Below, piece by piece: positions 41,585 through 51,298 of a stretch of 64,000 nucleotides of DNA (the stretch's first letter is position 1; each line of letters starts with the position of its first letter). The translations under genes and the position numbers were made by a program. The stretch covers positions 35,704-99,703 of the forward strand of contig CABRZR010000009.1 of assembly GCA_902475535.1 (NCBI GenBank), given 5' to 3'. The notes under the pieces were generated by a model, which saw only the letters and a program-made list of their open reading frames with translations, ran no database searches and was not told the DNA's origin. The DNA is from QAMH01 sp900556425. GTDB taxonomy: Bacteria; Actinomycetota; Coriobacteriia; Coriobacteriales; QAMH01.

Positions 41585-42601
41585 ATGAGCATGGATGAAA
41601 TCAAGGTCGTCGTAGATGCGCAGGGTGGTGACAATGCCCCCGGTGTTGTTCTCGAGGGCGTTGCTCAGGCGGTAGCGCAAGATCTCTCGATCACCGTCAT
41701 CCTTACGGGCGCCGAGGATGTCATCGTCCCCTTCGCAGCTGAGCATGCCAACGTCGTGGCCCATCCCACCACCGAGGTCATTGAGATGGGCGAGCATCCG
41801 GCAGAGGCCGTGCGCCGCAAGAAGGACTCCTCGATTGTCGGGGGCTGTCGTCTGGTCAAGGAGGGCGAGGCGGGTGGCTTCTTCTCCGCAGGCTCCACAG
41901 GTGCATGCATGTCTGCGGCTACGCTCGTCATCGGCCGCATCAAGGGTGTCAAGCGCCCGGCCATCGCGACGGTGCTGCCATCGCCCGTGGCCAAGGTCGT
42001 CTTCACTGACATGGGTGCCAATGCCGATTGCAAGCCCGAATACCTCGTTCAGTTTGCGCGCATGGCGCGCGTGTACGCGCAGGTTGCGCTCGGCGTCGAG
42101 AATCCGAGTGTCGGCCTGCTCAATATCGGCGAGGAGGAGACTAAGGGCTCTGAGTTCGCGCAGGAATGCCACAGGCTCATGAAGGAGCACGTTCCCAACT
42201 TCAAGGGCAATGCCGAAGGCGGCAATCTTGCGCTAGGCGGCTTCGATGTCATCGTAACCGATGGCTTTACCGGTAACGTCGCCCTCAAGGTCTACGAAGG
42301 CGTCGGCAAGGCGCTGCTCGTCGGTCTCAAGGAGACCATCTACTCGACGACCAAGTCGAAGATTGGCGGCTTGCTCATCAAGGACGCGCTGTCCGCATTC
42401 AAGGAAGACCTCTCGGCCGATAAGTACGGCGGTGCCCAGCTGCTCGGATGCAAGGGCGTGTGCCTCATCGGGCATGGCTCGAGCAATGCGAAGGCGATCT
42501 GCAGCGGCGTGCTCGCAACGGCAGATGCAATCCGGCAGGATATGCCCAAGCGTCTTGCGCAAGCACTGGCCGGTGACGACGTGACAGAGGAAGTGCTCTA
42601 A
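41585..42601 (+). CDS. plsX: phosphate acyltransferase PlsX
   Basis: The 338-residue enzyme makes acyl-phosphate from acyl-ACP for phospholipid synthesis. V-V-V-D-A-Q-G-G-D-N-A-P (about 8-19) is the family opening, E-M-G-E-H-P-A-E-A-V-R-R-K-K-D-S follows, and SAGSTGA (about 102) and GFTGNVALK (about 224) are further signatures. The ATG at 41585 or 41591 may be used; GAGGCGGG upstream fits the second slightly better. rnc begins 1 nt after the stop. Confidence 0.95.
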   Translation: MSMDEIKVVVDAQGGDNAPGVVLEGVAQAVAQDLSITVILTGAEDVIVPFAAEHANVVAHPTTEVIEMGEHPAEAVRRKKDSSIVGGCRLVKEGEAGGFFSAGSTGACMSAATLVIGRIKGVKRPAIATVLPSPVAKVVFTDMGANADCKPEYLVQFARMARVYAQVALGVENPSVGLLNIGEEETKGSEFAQECHRLMKEHVPNFKGNAEGGNLALGGFDVIVTDGFTGNVALKVYEGVGKALLVGLKETIYSTTKSKIGGLLIKDALSAFKEDLSADKYGGAQLLGCKGVCLIGHGSSNAKAICSGVLATADAIRQDMPKRLAQALAGDDVTEEVL

Positions 42602-42602
42602 C

Positions 42603-43319
42603 ATGGCCAACGAGGAAGTGCTCGCATCGCATGCGAGCGAGATAGCCAAGGCTGAGGAAATCCTCGGCTATCAGTTCAAGGACAAGCCCCTGCTCGGAGC
42701 TGCCATCACGCACCCATCTGCGCGTGATAGAGAGAAGGACCTCTACGACTACGAGCGCCTCGAGTTTCTGGGTGACTCCATCCTGGGTGCCATCACGGCG
42801 ATATTTCTTTTCAAGCAATATCCCGATCTTGATGAGGGCGGTCTCACGCGCATCAAGGTCTCGCTCGTCTCGGGCAAGAGTCTCTCGCGTGTTGCCCGTG
42901 ACGAAGGCATCGCCGACTGCATCATCTTTGGAGAGAGCGAGGCGGGCACCGACAAGCGCGGCCTCTCCTCGGCGCTCGAGAACGTTTACGAGTCGCTTGT
43001 CGCGGCGCTCTATCTCGATGGCGGTATGGATGCGGCAAATGCATGGGTGTCCCGCTCGCTGTTCATACACGCGGATCGTAAGCTCGCCTCGGTGCCGGAA
43101 AGTCCCAAATCCTCGTTGCAGGAGCTGCTGCAAATCGATGGCAGGCAACCGCATTACGAGATCACCGGCTTCGATGGTCCGCCGCATGACCGCACCTTCT
43201 TCGCGCAGGCATTCGTCGACGACGAGATGATCGGCGAGGGAAGCGGCAAATCCAAGAAGCAAGCCGAGTCCGCTGCGGCTCAGGCTGCGCTCGACATGTT
43301 TGCGGAAAAGAAGGCGTGA
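42603..43319 (+). CDS. rnc: ribonuclease III
   Basis: The 238-residue endonuclease cuts double-stranded RNA in rRNA and mRNA maturation. The RIIID signature YERLEFLGDSILGAITA (about 41-57) holds the catalytic E and D, with later catalytic E in ALENVYESL (about 122-130). A double-stranded RNA-binding domain fills about 160-235 (KSSLQELLQ, then GKSKKQAESAAAQAAL). It overlaps neither neighbour but lies tightly between plsX and smc. Confidence 0.96.
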   Translation: MANEEVLASHASEIAKAEEILGYQFKDKPLLGAAITHPSARDREKDLYDYERLEFLGDSILGAITAIFLFKQYPDLDEGGLTRIKVSLVSGKSLSRVARDEGIADCIIFGESEAGTDKRGLSSALENVYESLVAALYLDGGMDAANAWVSRSLFIHADRKLASVPESPKSSLQELLQIDGRQPHYEITGFDGPPHDRTFFAQAFVDDEMIGEGSGKSKKQAESAAAQAALDMFAEKKA

Positions 43320-43423
43320 ATCGCTCCGCATGCGGGGCATTTGCGCGTCCATGGCGGTGCGTGTCTGCGGCCCTGTGGTAAACTCTACAGGTTTATCCGT
43401 TTGCCACGCGTACAAGGGAAATC

Positions 43424-46400
43424 GTGTATCTCAAGTCACTCGTTCTCAAGGGTTTCAAGTCGTTTGCCGACCGAGCCGTTCTCTCGCTCGAGCCGGGGAT
43501 GACGGTTGTCGTCGGCCCTAACGGATCGGGTAAATCGAACATCTCCGACGCCGTCTTATGGGTTCTGGGCGAGCAAAGCGCCAAGCAGCTGCGCGGCCAG
43601 GCCATGGAGGACGTCATCTTCGCCGGATCGTCTGCTCGCCAGGCAGTCGGCCTGGCCGAGGTCGACCTCGTGCTCGACAACTCCGATGGCACGTTGCCCC
43701 TCGATTTCAACGAGGTCGTCGTCACGCGCCGCATGTATCGCAGCGGCGAGAGCGAGTACCTCATCAACGGCTCGCCATCGCGTCTCATGGACGTGCTCGA
43801 CATCCTCAACGATTCCGGCCTCGGCCGCGATACGCACTCGATCATCTCGCAGGGCTCGCTGCAAAACGTGCTGCGCGCTCGTCCCGAGGATCGCCGCCTG
43901 CTCATCGAGGAGGCCGCGGGTATTCTCAAGCACAAGAAACGCAAGGAACGTTCCGCCCGCAAGCTCAAGAACATGGACGCCGAGCTCCAACGCGTGCACG
44001 ATATCGCGGGGGAGATCGATCGTCAGCTCAAGCCGCTCGAGCGCCAGGCGAGCCGTGCTCGTCAGCACGAGCAGCTCTCCGAGGAACTCAAGTCCGTCGA
44101 GCTTTCGCTTGCCGTCGATGACCTGCGCAGGCTCCAGGAAAGTTGGCGCGAGGCCGAGCGCCTGGAAAAGGAAGCCGATTCGCTCGTGGAGCTCGCGCGC
44201 TTCCGCGTCGACGAGAAGAACCGCGAGCTCGAGAAATACCAGCATCTGCTCGAGGAAAAGGGTCTGTTCGCGGGCGATATAGCCGAGCAACGCCGTCGCT
44301 GTCAGACGGCCCTCGACCGTCTCGACTCGGGCATGCTCTTGCTCGAGGAGAAGGGCCGCAACATGGTGACGCGCCTTTCCGAGTTGCGCCAGGCGGTGCA
44401 TCGTTCGGAGTCGAGCCGCGTCGACGTGCTTGCCCGTCTCGAGACCTACGAATCCGATCACCGTGACACGTCTGCACAACTCGACGAGCTTACCGCGCAG
44501 CTCGAGCGTCAGCAAGCTGCTGCCAACGAGGTGCATGAGCTGCACGAGCAGGCCGAACGCGAGCTTACGGAGGCCAACGCGCAGGTTCGTGCCTGCGAGA
44601 AGGAGTTTGACGAGTGCACGCTCGCCGAGCTCAAGGCGACCGAGAGCCTTTCGACTGCCGATGTCGAGGACGGCCTTCTCGTCAATCGCATCTCGCAGAT
44701 TGAGGATACGCACGTCTCCACGCAGACGACGCTCGCCGCCCGACGCAGTCATCTGGAGGACCTCGAGGTGCAGCTCACGCAGCTGCAGGCAGATTCGCTG
44801 GCCGCTAAATCCGACATCGACAGTCGCGTGCGCATCCACGACGACTGCCGTGCGCGTCTCGAGGAAAAGCGCGAGCAGCTGAGTTCCCTGCGCGCCGAGA
44901 TCAAGGGCCTCGAGCATGTCGACAAGGCACTCGATGGTTCGCGCCCGTTGCTTGCCTGGGCGCTCGACCGCAAGGACGAGGCGGGTATCATCTCGCCCGT
45001 CAGCGAGCTCTTTTCTGCGCCGCCGGCACTTGAGGGCCTGGTAGAGCATTTGCTCGGGGCGGATATGTTCGCCCTCATGACCAAGGACTCGCATGCCTCG
45101 GCCGAGCTTGTCGATCAGCTTCTGAAGGCCGAGCTTTCCGGTGGAGAGCTTTCGCTTGTCAACATGACCGGCGCGACCATCGAGCATGGCCGTGCCAAAG
45201 TCGGGACGCGTCTTCTCGACGAGCTTACGTACGCTCCCGAGCACATACGCGTGGCCGAGTTGCTCTTGGGCGATGTGTACGTGCTCGACTCGGCCATCGA
45301 CGCCATTGAAGCAGCCGCGGCCGATACGACCGGTTCGCGTTTCGTTACGCGTGATGGCGTCGTTGCGTGGCCCAACGGCAAGGTCACCATCGGCACGCAA
45401 GTCACCGATACCGAGGGCGTTCTGAGCCGCAAGCGTCGCTTGCGCGAGTTGCAGGCCGAGGAACCCGTGGCGGCCAAGGCCGTCGTGGACGGCGAGCGCG
45501 ATGTCGACAAGGCACTTAACAACCTGCACATTGCTCAGGCAGATGACTTCGAGCTTTCGCAGTCCATCGCGCAGGTTTCCGGCGAGGCTGACAGCTTGCG
45601 CGAGGAGGTCGGTCGTCTCGAGCAGGCCATCACCGACCAGCTGCAGGAGAAGAACCAGATCGAACAGCGTCGCACGCGCATTGCCGAGGACACGGCCGCG
45701 AGCCGCGCCAAGGTCAAGGAGCTCGGTGACCGCAAGAACGAGCTGGCTGCGCGTAAGGGCGAGCTTGACGAGAAGGCGGCTGCCGCACGCGAGAAGAGCG
45801 CCGCGCTGGCGAGCCGCGAGGATAGCTCCAAACGGGAGATTTCGGCCATCCAAGTCGATCTTGCCACGGTGCGCGAGCGTGAGCGGCACTTGAGCAAGCA
45901 GATCGAATCGCTCAAGAAGGAAGCCGATCAGCTCGAGGAGACCTTGCTGGTTTCGCACGAGACCGAGAGCAAGCTCGAGATTCTGCGTTTGCGTGTCGAG
46001 CCGCTCTACGACGTGTTCACGAGCCTGCGCGAAGGCGTGCAGGAAAAGGCGGAAATCCTGAGCGATCGTGCCAAGATCGAACAAGCCGGGCAGGGTGACT
46101 TGCGTGACACCATCGATGGTGCTCGCAAGGCGGTCGCCGACGAGCAGGTCAAGCTTGACGAGGCCAACGAGAAGCTCACGCAGGTGCGCATCGAGAAGAG
46201 CAAGCTCGAGGTCAAAGTCGAATCTGCGGTGAGTGTCATCACCGAAACGCATGGCGTGCTGCTCGAGATTGCGCTCGCGCTTGATCCGCCGGAAAATCGC
46301 GAGGAAGAGGAGAAGCGCGCCGAAAGCTTGCGGCGCAAGCTCAACAACCTCGGCTCGGTCAATCCCGTCGCCGTCGAGGAATATCTCAAGCTTCGCGAGC

Positions 46401-47011
46401 GCCGCGACTTCATCGCCGTGCAGCTCGAGGACCTCGAGGCGGCTGCCAAGGCACTGCAACGCATCGTCGCGGCGATCGACCGCAAGATGCGCAACCGTTT
46501 TATCGACACCTTCAAGCAGGTCAACGAGAACTTCGAGGAGGTTTTCGCGCAGCTTTTCCCGGGCGGAAACGGCCATCTCGAACTGACCGATCCGGATAAT
46601 CCCGAAGAGACGGGCGTGGAGGTCTATGCCCAACCGCGTGGCAAGAAGGTGCGCAAGCAGACGCTGCTTTCGGGTGGCGAGCAATCGCTTGTTGCGCTGA
46701 CGTTGCTCTTCGCCGTGTATCGCGTGCGCAAGACGCCGTTCTACATACTCGATGAGGTCGAGGCGGCACTCGACGACACGAACCTGCGTCGCCTGCTCTC
46801 GTATCTCGACAGCATCCGCTCTACCACGCAATTCATCATCATTAGCCATCAGAGGCGTACGATGGAAATGGCCGACTTGCTCTACGGCGTCTCGATGCGC
46901 AGCGATGGCGTATCCAAGCTCGTGTCACAGAAGCTTGACCAGCAAATCCGCCTATCATCCGAAGACTCGGGTCAGACGCGTGACGTCGAGGAGTTCAGCG
47001 GCGCGCAGTAG
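43424..47011 (+). CDS. smc: chromosome segregation protein SMC
   Basis: The 1195-residue ATPase has Walker A in GPNGSGKSNISDAV (about 29-42), two long coiled coils (about 170-500 and 660-1000), and a hinge (about 505-650). The C-terminal head has signature LLSGGEQSLVALTLLFAV and Walker B F-Y-I-L-D-E-V-E-A-A-L-D. The ends join to form the ATPase head that works with ScpAB. The start is GTG at 43424 after AAGGGA. ftsY follows, the normal rnc-smc-ftsY order. Confidence 0.97.
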   Translation: MYLKSLVLKGFKSFADRAVLSLEPGMTVVVGPNGSGKSNISDAVLWVLGEQSAKQLRGQAMEDVIFAGSSARQAVGLAEVDLVLDNSDGTLPLDFNEVVVTRRMYRSGESEYLINGSPSRLMDVLDILNDSGLGRDTHSIISQGSLQNVLRARPEDRRLLIEEAAGILKHKKRKERSARKLKNMDAELQRVHDIAGEIDRQLKPLERQASRARQHEQLSEELKSVELSLAVDDLRRLQESWREAERLEKEADSLVELARFRVDEKNRELEKYQHLLEEKGLFAGDIAEQRRRCQTALDRLDSGMLLLEEKGRNMVTRLSELRQAVHRSESSRVDVLARLETYESDHRDTSAQLDELTAQLERQQAAANEVHELHEQAERELTEANAQVRACEKEFDECTLAELKATESLSTADVEDGLLVNRISQIEDTHVSTQTTLAARRSHLEDLEVQLTQLQADSLAAKSDIDSRVRIHDDCRARLEEKREQLSSLRAEIKGLEHVDKALDGSRPLLAWALDRKDEAGIISPVSELFSAPPALEGLVEHLLGADMFALMTKDSHASAELVDQLLKAELSGGELSLVNMTGATIEHGRAKVGTRLLDELTYAPEHIRVAELLLGDVYVLDSAIDAIEAAAADTTGSRFVTRDGVVAWPNGKVTIGTQVTDTEGVLSRKRRLRELQAEEPVAAKAVVDGERDVDKALNNLHIAQADDFELSQSIAQVSGEADSLREEVGRLEQAITDQLQEKNQIEQRRTRIAEDTAASRAKVKELGDRKNELAARKGELDEKAAAAREKSAALASREDSSKREISAIQVDLATVRERERHLSKQIESLKKEADQLEETLLVSHETESKLEILRLRVEPLYDVFTSLREGVQEKAEILSDRAKIEQAGQGDLRDTIDGARKAVADEQVKLDEANEKLTQVRIEKSKLEVKVESAVSVITETHGVLLEIALALDPPENREEEEKRAESLRRKLNNLGSVNPVAVEEYLKLRERRDFIAVQLEDLEAAAKALQRIVAAIDRKMRNRFIDTFKQVNENFEEVFAQLFPGGNGHLELTDPDNPEETGVEVYAQPRGKKVRKQTLLSGGEQSLVALTLLFAVYRVRKTPFYILDEVEAALDDTNLRRLLSYLDSIRSTTQFIIISHQRRTMEMADLLYGVSMRSDGVSKLVSQKLDQQIRLSSEDSGQTRDVEEFSGAQ

Positions 47012-47035
47012 CGCTTGCTTTCAAGGGAGATTCAC

Positions 47036-48343
47036 ATGGCGTTCAAGGACAAAATCAATCGGAGCAGGACGAAGTTCAACGAGCGGATGAACGTGCTGTT
47101 CCGCCGTGGTCCCAGGCTCGACGAGGATTTCTGGGACGACCTCGAGGAAACGCTCATCTTGAGTGATTTGGGCGCCCAGGCGACGATGGAGGTCATCGAC
47201 CGTCTGCGCGACCAGGCCACGCGCAAGGCGCTGCCCGATGCGTACGCTGTGCTCGACATGCTCGCTGACGAAATCAGCGGTCTCTTTGCCGAGCCCGACC
47301 CTGATCCGTTCCGCATGAACCCCGTCTGCGTGCTCTTCGTGGGCATCAACGGCGCGGGCAAGACCACGACGGTCGGCAAGCTTGCCAACCAGGCTTCGCT
47401 CGGCGGCCGCAAGGTGCTCATAGGCTCGGGCGACACCTTCCGCGCCGCCGCCATCGAGCAACTCGACATCTGGGGCGAGCGCAGCGGTGTCGAGGTCGTG
47501 AAGCGCGAGCGTGGAAGCGACCCGGCAAGCGTGTGCTATGACGTCGTAGAGCGTGCCGAGCAGCTGGGAAGCGACCTCGTCCTCATCGATACATCTGGTC
47601 GCCTGCATACGTCTGATGAGCTCATGCGCGAGCTGCAGAAGGTCGTCAACGTCACGCGCAAACGTGCAGACGTGGACGTGAAGACCGTTCTCGTCATCGA
47701 TGCCACGACGGGCCAGAACGGCCTGCAACAGGCACGCGAATTCGATAAGGCACTCGACCTGGATGGCGTCATCATGACCAAGCTCGATGGCACGGCCAAG
47801 GGCGGCATTGCCGTGGCGGTGAGTCACGAGTTGGGACTGCCCATCCTGCGCGTGGGCGTGGGCGAGGGTATCGAGGACCTGCAGCCCTTCGATGCACGCG
47901 AGTATGCCGAGGCGCTCTTCGGCGAGATGCGCGCGGAGCTCGATGGCGATGAAGAAGCGAGCGAAGATCCCGAGGCGGCCCCCTCTGTCATTTCGAGCGA
48001 AGCGAACGGAGTGAGCGGAGTCGAGAAATCTCAGCCGCTCAGTAGTCCTGACGATGGAGATCTCTCCACTTCGGTGTCTGACGACACCTCCGGTCGAGAT
48101 GACATGCCGGAGCACGAAGAGGTCCCCTCTGTCATTTCGAGCGAAGAGAGCGAAGCGAACGAAGTCGAGAAATCTCTCGATGGAGGTCTCTCCACTTCGG
48201 TGTCTGACGACACCTCCGGTCGAGATGACATGCAGGAAACCGAAAAGACCTCGATGACTGCGGACGAGTGGTTTGCCGAGACCGAATCCGAGCCTGAGGA
48301 GCAGGAATCTTTCCGCGACAAGATGCGTCGCTGGTTTTCATAA
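47036..48343 (+). CDS. ftsY: signal recognition particle receptor FtsY, with a repeat-derived C-terminal tail
   Basis: The 435-residue GTPase has the NG domain at about 1-305 (Walker A GINGAGKTT at 103-111, DTSGRL, T-K-L-D-G-T-A-K-G-G). It docks SRP and nascent chains to the membrane. Unlike most FtsY proteins, which carry an acidic A domain at the N-terminus, this one has an extra C-terminal tail. Within it, residues 316-357 and 364-399 are the in-frame translation of two family-1 repeats (47981-48106 and 48125-48232), both ending in TSGRDDM. The last residues, ESFRDKMRRWFS, could form an amphipathic membrane helix. The NG core looks intact. Confidence 0.95.
   Translation: MAFKDKINRSRTKFNERMNVLFRRGPRLDEDFWDDLEETLILSDLGAQATMEVIDRLRDQATRKALPDAYAVLDMLADEISGLFAEPDPDPFRMNPVCVLFVGINGAGKTTTVGKLANQASLGGRKVLIGSGDTFRAAAIEQLDIWGERSGVEVVKRERGSDPASVCYDVVERAEQLGSDLVLIDTSGRLHTSDELMRELQKVVNVTRKRADVDVKTVLVIDATTGQNGLQQAREFDKALDLDGVIMTKLDGTAKGGIAVAVSHELGLPILRVGVGEGIEDLQPFDAREYAEALFGEMRAELDGDEEASEDPEAAPSVISSEANGVSGVEKSQPLSSPDDGDLSTSVSDDTSGRDDMPEHEEVPSVISSEESEANEVEKSLDGGLSTSVSDDTSGRDDMQETEKTSMTADEWFAETESEPEEQESFRDKMRRWFS
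47981..48232 (+). repeat. two family-1 REP-like elements in frame inside ftsY
   Basis: Copy A (47981-48106) and copy B (48125-48232) each open with CTCTGTCATTTCGAGCGAAG and close with TCCGGTCGAGATGACATG. They differ in the middle. Their lengths, 126 and 108 bp, are multiples of three, so the frame is kept. Encoded residues are rich in Ser, Asp, Glu and Thr. Confidence 0.93.
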
Positions 48344-48352
48344 GGAGCAATG

Positions 48353-49735
48353 ATGTTCGAGAGTCTGTCCGATAAGCTACAAAAGGCGTTTTCCGGGTTC
48401 AGGTCCAAGGGACACTTGACCGAGGATGATATCAACGAAGGTATCCGCGAGATTCGCATGGCGCTGCTCGAAGCGGACGTCAACTACAAAGTCGTCAAGA
48501 ACTTCACGCGTCGCGTCAAGGAGCGCTGCCTGACCGCCGAGGTCATGGATTCGCTCACGCCGGGCCAAAACGTCATCAAGATCGTACTCGACGAGTTGAC
48601 CGAGTTGCTTGGCGGCACGACGGCCGAGCTCACCTTTGGCAGCAGGATTCCCGGCGTGGTCATGCTCGTCGGCCTGCAAGGCTCAGGTAAGACGACGGCT
48701 GCTGCCAAACTCGCCTATCGTCTGATGAAGCAGGGACACAACCCCCTGCTCGTGGCATGCGACGTGTATCGCCCCGCTGCTGCCGATCAGCTGCAGGCGC
48801 TCGGTGACGAGATGGGCGTGCGTGTCTATCGTGGTGATGGCAAGGATCCTGTCAAGATTGCCACCGAAGGCGTGCGCGATGCCGTCGATAACCTGCGTGA
48901 CGTGGTGATTGTCGATACGGCCGGCCGCTTGCACGTGGACGATGAGATGATGGATGAGGCCGTTGCGATTCGCGATGCCGTCGAACCCGATCAAATCCTC
49001 ATGGTCGTCGATGCCATGACCGGTCAGGATGTTGTCAACGTCGCCGCGGCGTTTGCCGAGAAGGTCGACTTCGACGGCGTCATCATGTCGAAGATGGATG
49101 GCGATGCTCGTGGTGGTGGCGCGCTCTCCATCCTCGAGGTCACAGGTAAGCCCATCGAGTTCATCTCCGCAGGTGAGCGTCCCGACTCTCTCGAGATTTT
49201 CCACCCCGATCGCATGGCCAAGCGCATCCTCGGCATGGGCGATGTGGTTTCGGTCATCGAGCGTGCCATCGAGATTCAGGATCGCGAGATGGAGGAGGCC
49301 GAAGCAGAACGCCTCGCACGCGCCGACTTCGATTTCAATGACTTTCTCCAGGTCATCAGCCAGACGCGCAAGATGGGTGGCCTCGGCAAACTCGTGAGCG
49401 CGCTTCCCGGTGGCGACAAGGCCCTGAATGCCGGGCAGATTGACGAGCACGAGCTTGACCGCACCGAGGCGATCATCAACTCGATGACGAAGGAAGAGCG
49501 GGCCAAGCCGACGCTCTTGAACGGCTCTCGTCGCAAGCGCATTGCCGATGGCTGCGGTATGTCGATTCAGCAGGTCAATCAGCTCATCAAGCGCTATAAC
49601 GAAACGCGCAAGCAGGTCAAGAAGATGATGGCCGCCATGAACCAACCCGGCAAGAAGGGCAAACGCGGCAGGAAGCGCATGGGCATTCCTGGTCTGGGCG
49701 ACATCGACCTGAGCCAACTCAAGAACATAATGTAG
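48353..49735 (+). CDS. ffh: signal recognition particle protein Ffh
   Basis: The 460-residue GTPase has Walker A G-L-Q-G-S-G-K-T-T (about 106-114), DTAGRL, T-G-Q-D in the G3-G4 region, and the M domain at about 300-450 with K-M-G-G-L-G-K-L and S-R-R-K-R-I-A-D-G-C-G. It binds signal peptides and 4.5S RNA. Two ATGs adjoin at 48350 and 48353; AAGGAG spacing favours 48353. It follows ftsY by 9 nt. Confidence 0.97.
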   Translation: MFESLSDKLQKAFSGFRSKGHLTEDDINEGIREIRMALLEADVNYKVVKNFTRRVKERCLTAEVMDSLTPGQNVIKIVLDELTELLGGTTAELTFGSRIPGVVMLVGLQGSGKTTAAAKLAYRLMKQGHNPLLVACDVYRPAAADQLQALGDEMGVRVYRGDGKDPVKIATEGVRDAVDNLRDVVIVDTAGRLHVDDEMMDEAVAIRDAVEPDQILMVVDAMTGQDVVNVAAAFAEKVDFDGVIMSKMDGDARGGGALSILEVTGKPIEFISAGERPDSLEIFHPDRMAKRILGMGDVVSVIERAIEIQDREMEEAEAERLARADFDFNDFLQVISQTRKMGGLGKLVSALPGGDKALNAGQIDEHELDRTEAIINSMTKEERAKPTLLNGSRRKRIADGCGMSIQQVNQLIKRYNETRKQVKKMMAAMNQPGKKGKRGRKRMGIPGLGDIDLSQLKNIM

Positions 49736-49762
49736 ACGAGCGAATTGCGTGGAAGGCGAATA

Positions 49763-50269
49763 ATGCCAATGGAGATGTGGGACATCTACGACGAGCATAT
49801 GAATAAGACCGGCAAGACCATGGAGCGTGACAACTGGAACATGCAGCCCGGCGAATACCACGTGTCCGTGCTGGGTGTTGTGCAGAGGCCTGACAAGAAG
49901 TACCTCATCACGCAGCGCAAGATGGACAAGCCATGGGGTGCCGGCTGGTGGGAGTTCCCCGGTGGTGCCGTGCGTGCGGGCGAGGAACCCGAAGCGGCGG
50001 TGCGCCGCGAGGTCGCCGAGGAAACCGGACTGGACGTCTCTGACGTTGCGGCAGAGAAGGTGCTCACCTACAAGCGCGAGGATCCGAACGACGATAACAA
50101 TTACTTCATGGTCGTCTACAAGTTCGAACTTGATGCCGACGAGTCCATGGTTGCGGTCCAGGAAGAGGAAGTCGAGGATTTCGCGTTTGCCGATGTGAAC
50201 AAAATCAAGACCTTGGCAGACGACGGCATTTTTCTCCATTACAGCAGCGTTAGCTCCATTTTCGAATAG
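49763..50269 (+). CDS. NUDIX hydrolase
   Basis: The 168-residue protein has the NUDIX box G-A-V-R-A-G-E-E-P-E-A-A-V-R-R-E-V-A-E-E-T-G-L (about 73-95), complete for metal binding. An N-terminal stretch MWDIYDEHMNKTGKTMERD resembles the isopentenyl-diphosphate isomerase-type NUDIX group (YfcD-like). Substrate is unknown. GGAAGGCG precedes the ATG at 49763. It lies between ffh and hypE and shares their direction. Confidence 0.88.
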   Translation: MPMEMWDIYDEHMNKTGKTMERDNWNMQPGEYHVSVLGVVQRPDKKYLITQRKMDKPWGAGWWEFPGGAVRAGEEPEAAVRREVAEETGLDVSDVAAEKVLTYKREDPNDDNNYFMVVYKFELDADESMVAVQEEEVEDFAFADVNKIKTLADDGIFLHYSSVSSIFE

Positions 50270-50281
50270 GACGATTACATC

Positions 50282-51298
50282 ATGCAGAAAACCGATACGG
50301 TCTTAATGGCACATGGCAGTGGCGGAACGATGATGCGCGACATCATCGAGCAGCTGTTCTTCGAGGCATACGCAGGCGACACGCTGCGGCGCGGCGATGA
50401 TGCGGCGACGCTCGATATCGCGGGTGGGCGCGTTGCGTTCTCGACGGACACCTTCGTGGTGACGCCGCATTTCTTTCCCGGTGGAGACATCGGGCATTTG
50501 GCCGTGTGCGGTACGGTCAATGATGTCGCGACAAGCGGAGCCACGCCGCGCTACCTTTCCTGCGGCTTCGTGCTCGAGGAGGGCTATCCGCTCGACGACT
50601 TGCGACGTGTGTGCGCGTCGATGGCGGCGACGGCCAAGGAAGCTGGCGTCGAGATCGTGACGGGTGACACCAAGGTCGTCAACCGCGGGCATGGTGATGG
50701 CATCTACATCAACACGGCTGGCATCGGCGAGCTGCGCGACGGTGTCGATCTCTCCGCGTCGCACATTAGGCCGGGCGATAAGATTCTCATCAGCGGCAGC
50801 ATTGGCGACCACGGCATCGCGATCATCTCGACGCGCGAGGAGCTGAGCTTCTCGACGCAAATCGAGTCGGACGCCGCCCCGCTCAACCATCTAATTGCGG
50901 CGGTGCTCGACGCTTGTCCGGCAGGGAGCGTTCGCGCGTTTCGCGACCCGACGCGTGGCGGGCTCGCCTCGACGCTCAACGAGTTTGCGAGCACGGCGCA
51001 TGTCGACATTCGCGTCGACGAGGATGAGGTACCCGTGCATGACCAGGTGCGTGGCGCCTGCGAGATGCTTGGTTACGATGTCTTTCAGGTTGCCAACGAG
51101 GGCAAGATGGTCTGCGTGTGCGCACCCGAGGCGGCCGACGCCGCGCTTGCGGCCATGCGTGCGGACAAGTATGGTGCCGAGGCCGCGATTATCGGCGAGG
51201 TGCTCGAAGGTGAGGGGCGCGTGTATCTGCGCACATCCTTTGGTAGCGAGCGCATTCTCGACATGCTCGTTGGCGAGCAGCTCCCCCGCATCTGCTAG
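50282..51298 (+). CDS. hypE: hydrogenase maturation protein HypE
   Basis: The 338-residue AIR-synthase-fold protein makes the thiocyanate-bound form that donates cyanide ligands to the NiFe hydrogenase centre. The opening MAHGSGGTMM, TDTFVVTPHFFPGGDIG, and the family C-terminus ending in P-R-I-C (the acceptor cysteine) are present. No hypA-D or hydrogenase genes are in the window, so it is separated from its usual partners. A family-1 repeat immediately follows the stop. Confidence 0.95.
   Translation: MQKTDTVLMAHGSGGTMMRDIIEQLFFEAYAGDTLRRGDDAATLDIAGGRVAFSTDTFVVTPHFFPGGDIGHLAVCGTVNDVATSGATPRYLSCGFVLEEGYPLDDLRRVCASMAATAKEAGVEIVTGDTKVVNRGHGDGIYINTAGIGELRDGVDLSASHIRPGDKILISGSIGDHGIAIISTREELSFSTQIESDAAPLNHLIAAVLDACPAGSVRAFRDPTRGGLASTLNEFASTAHVDIRVDEDEVPVHDQVRGACEMLGYDVFQVANEGKMVCVCAPEAADAALAAMRADKYGAEAAIIGEVLEGEGRVYLRTSFGSERILDMLVGEQLPRIC

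Noticed and set aside
43556..46849. 1097-codon minus-strand frame opposite smc
   Set aside because: A shadow of the GC-rich coiled-coil codons. smc motifs are complete on the plus strand.
50282..51298. Selenophosphate synthetase
   Set aside because: The C-terminal PRIC and the HypE-type motifs support HypE; no Cys/Sec-rich N-terminus of SelD is present.
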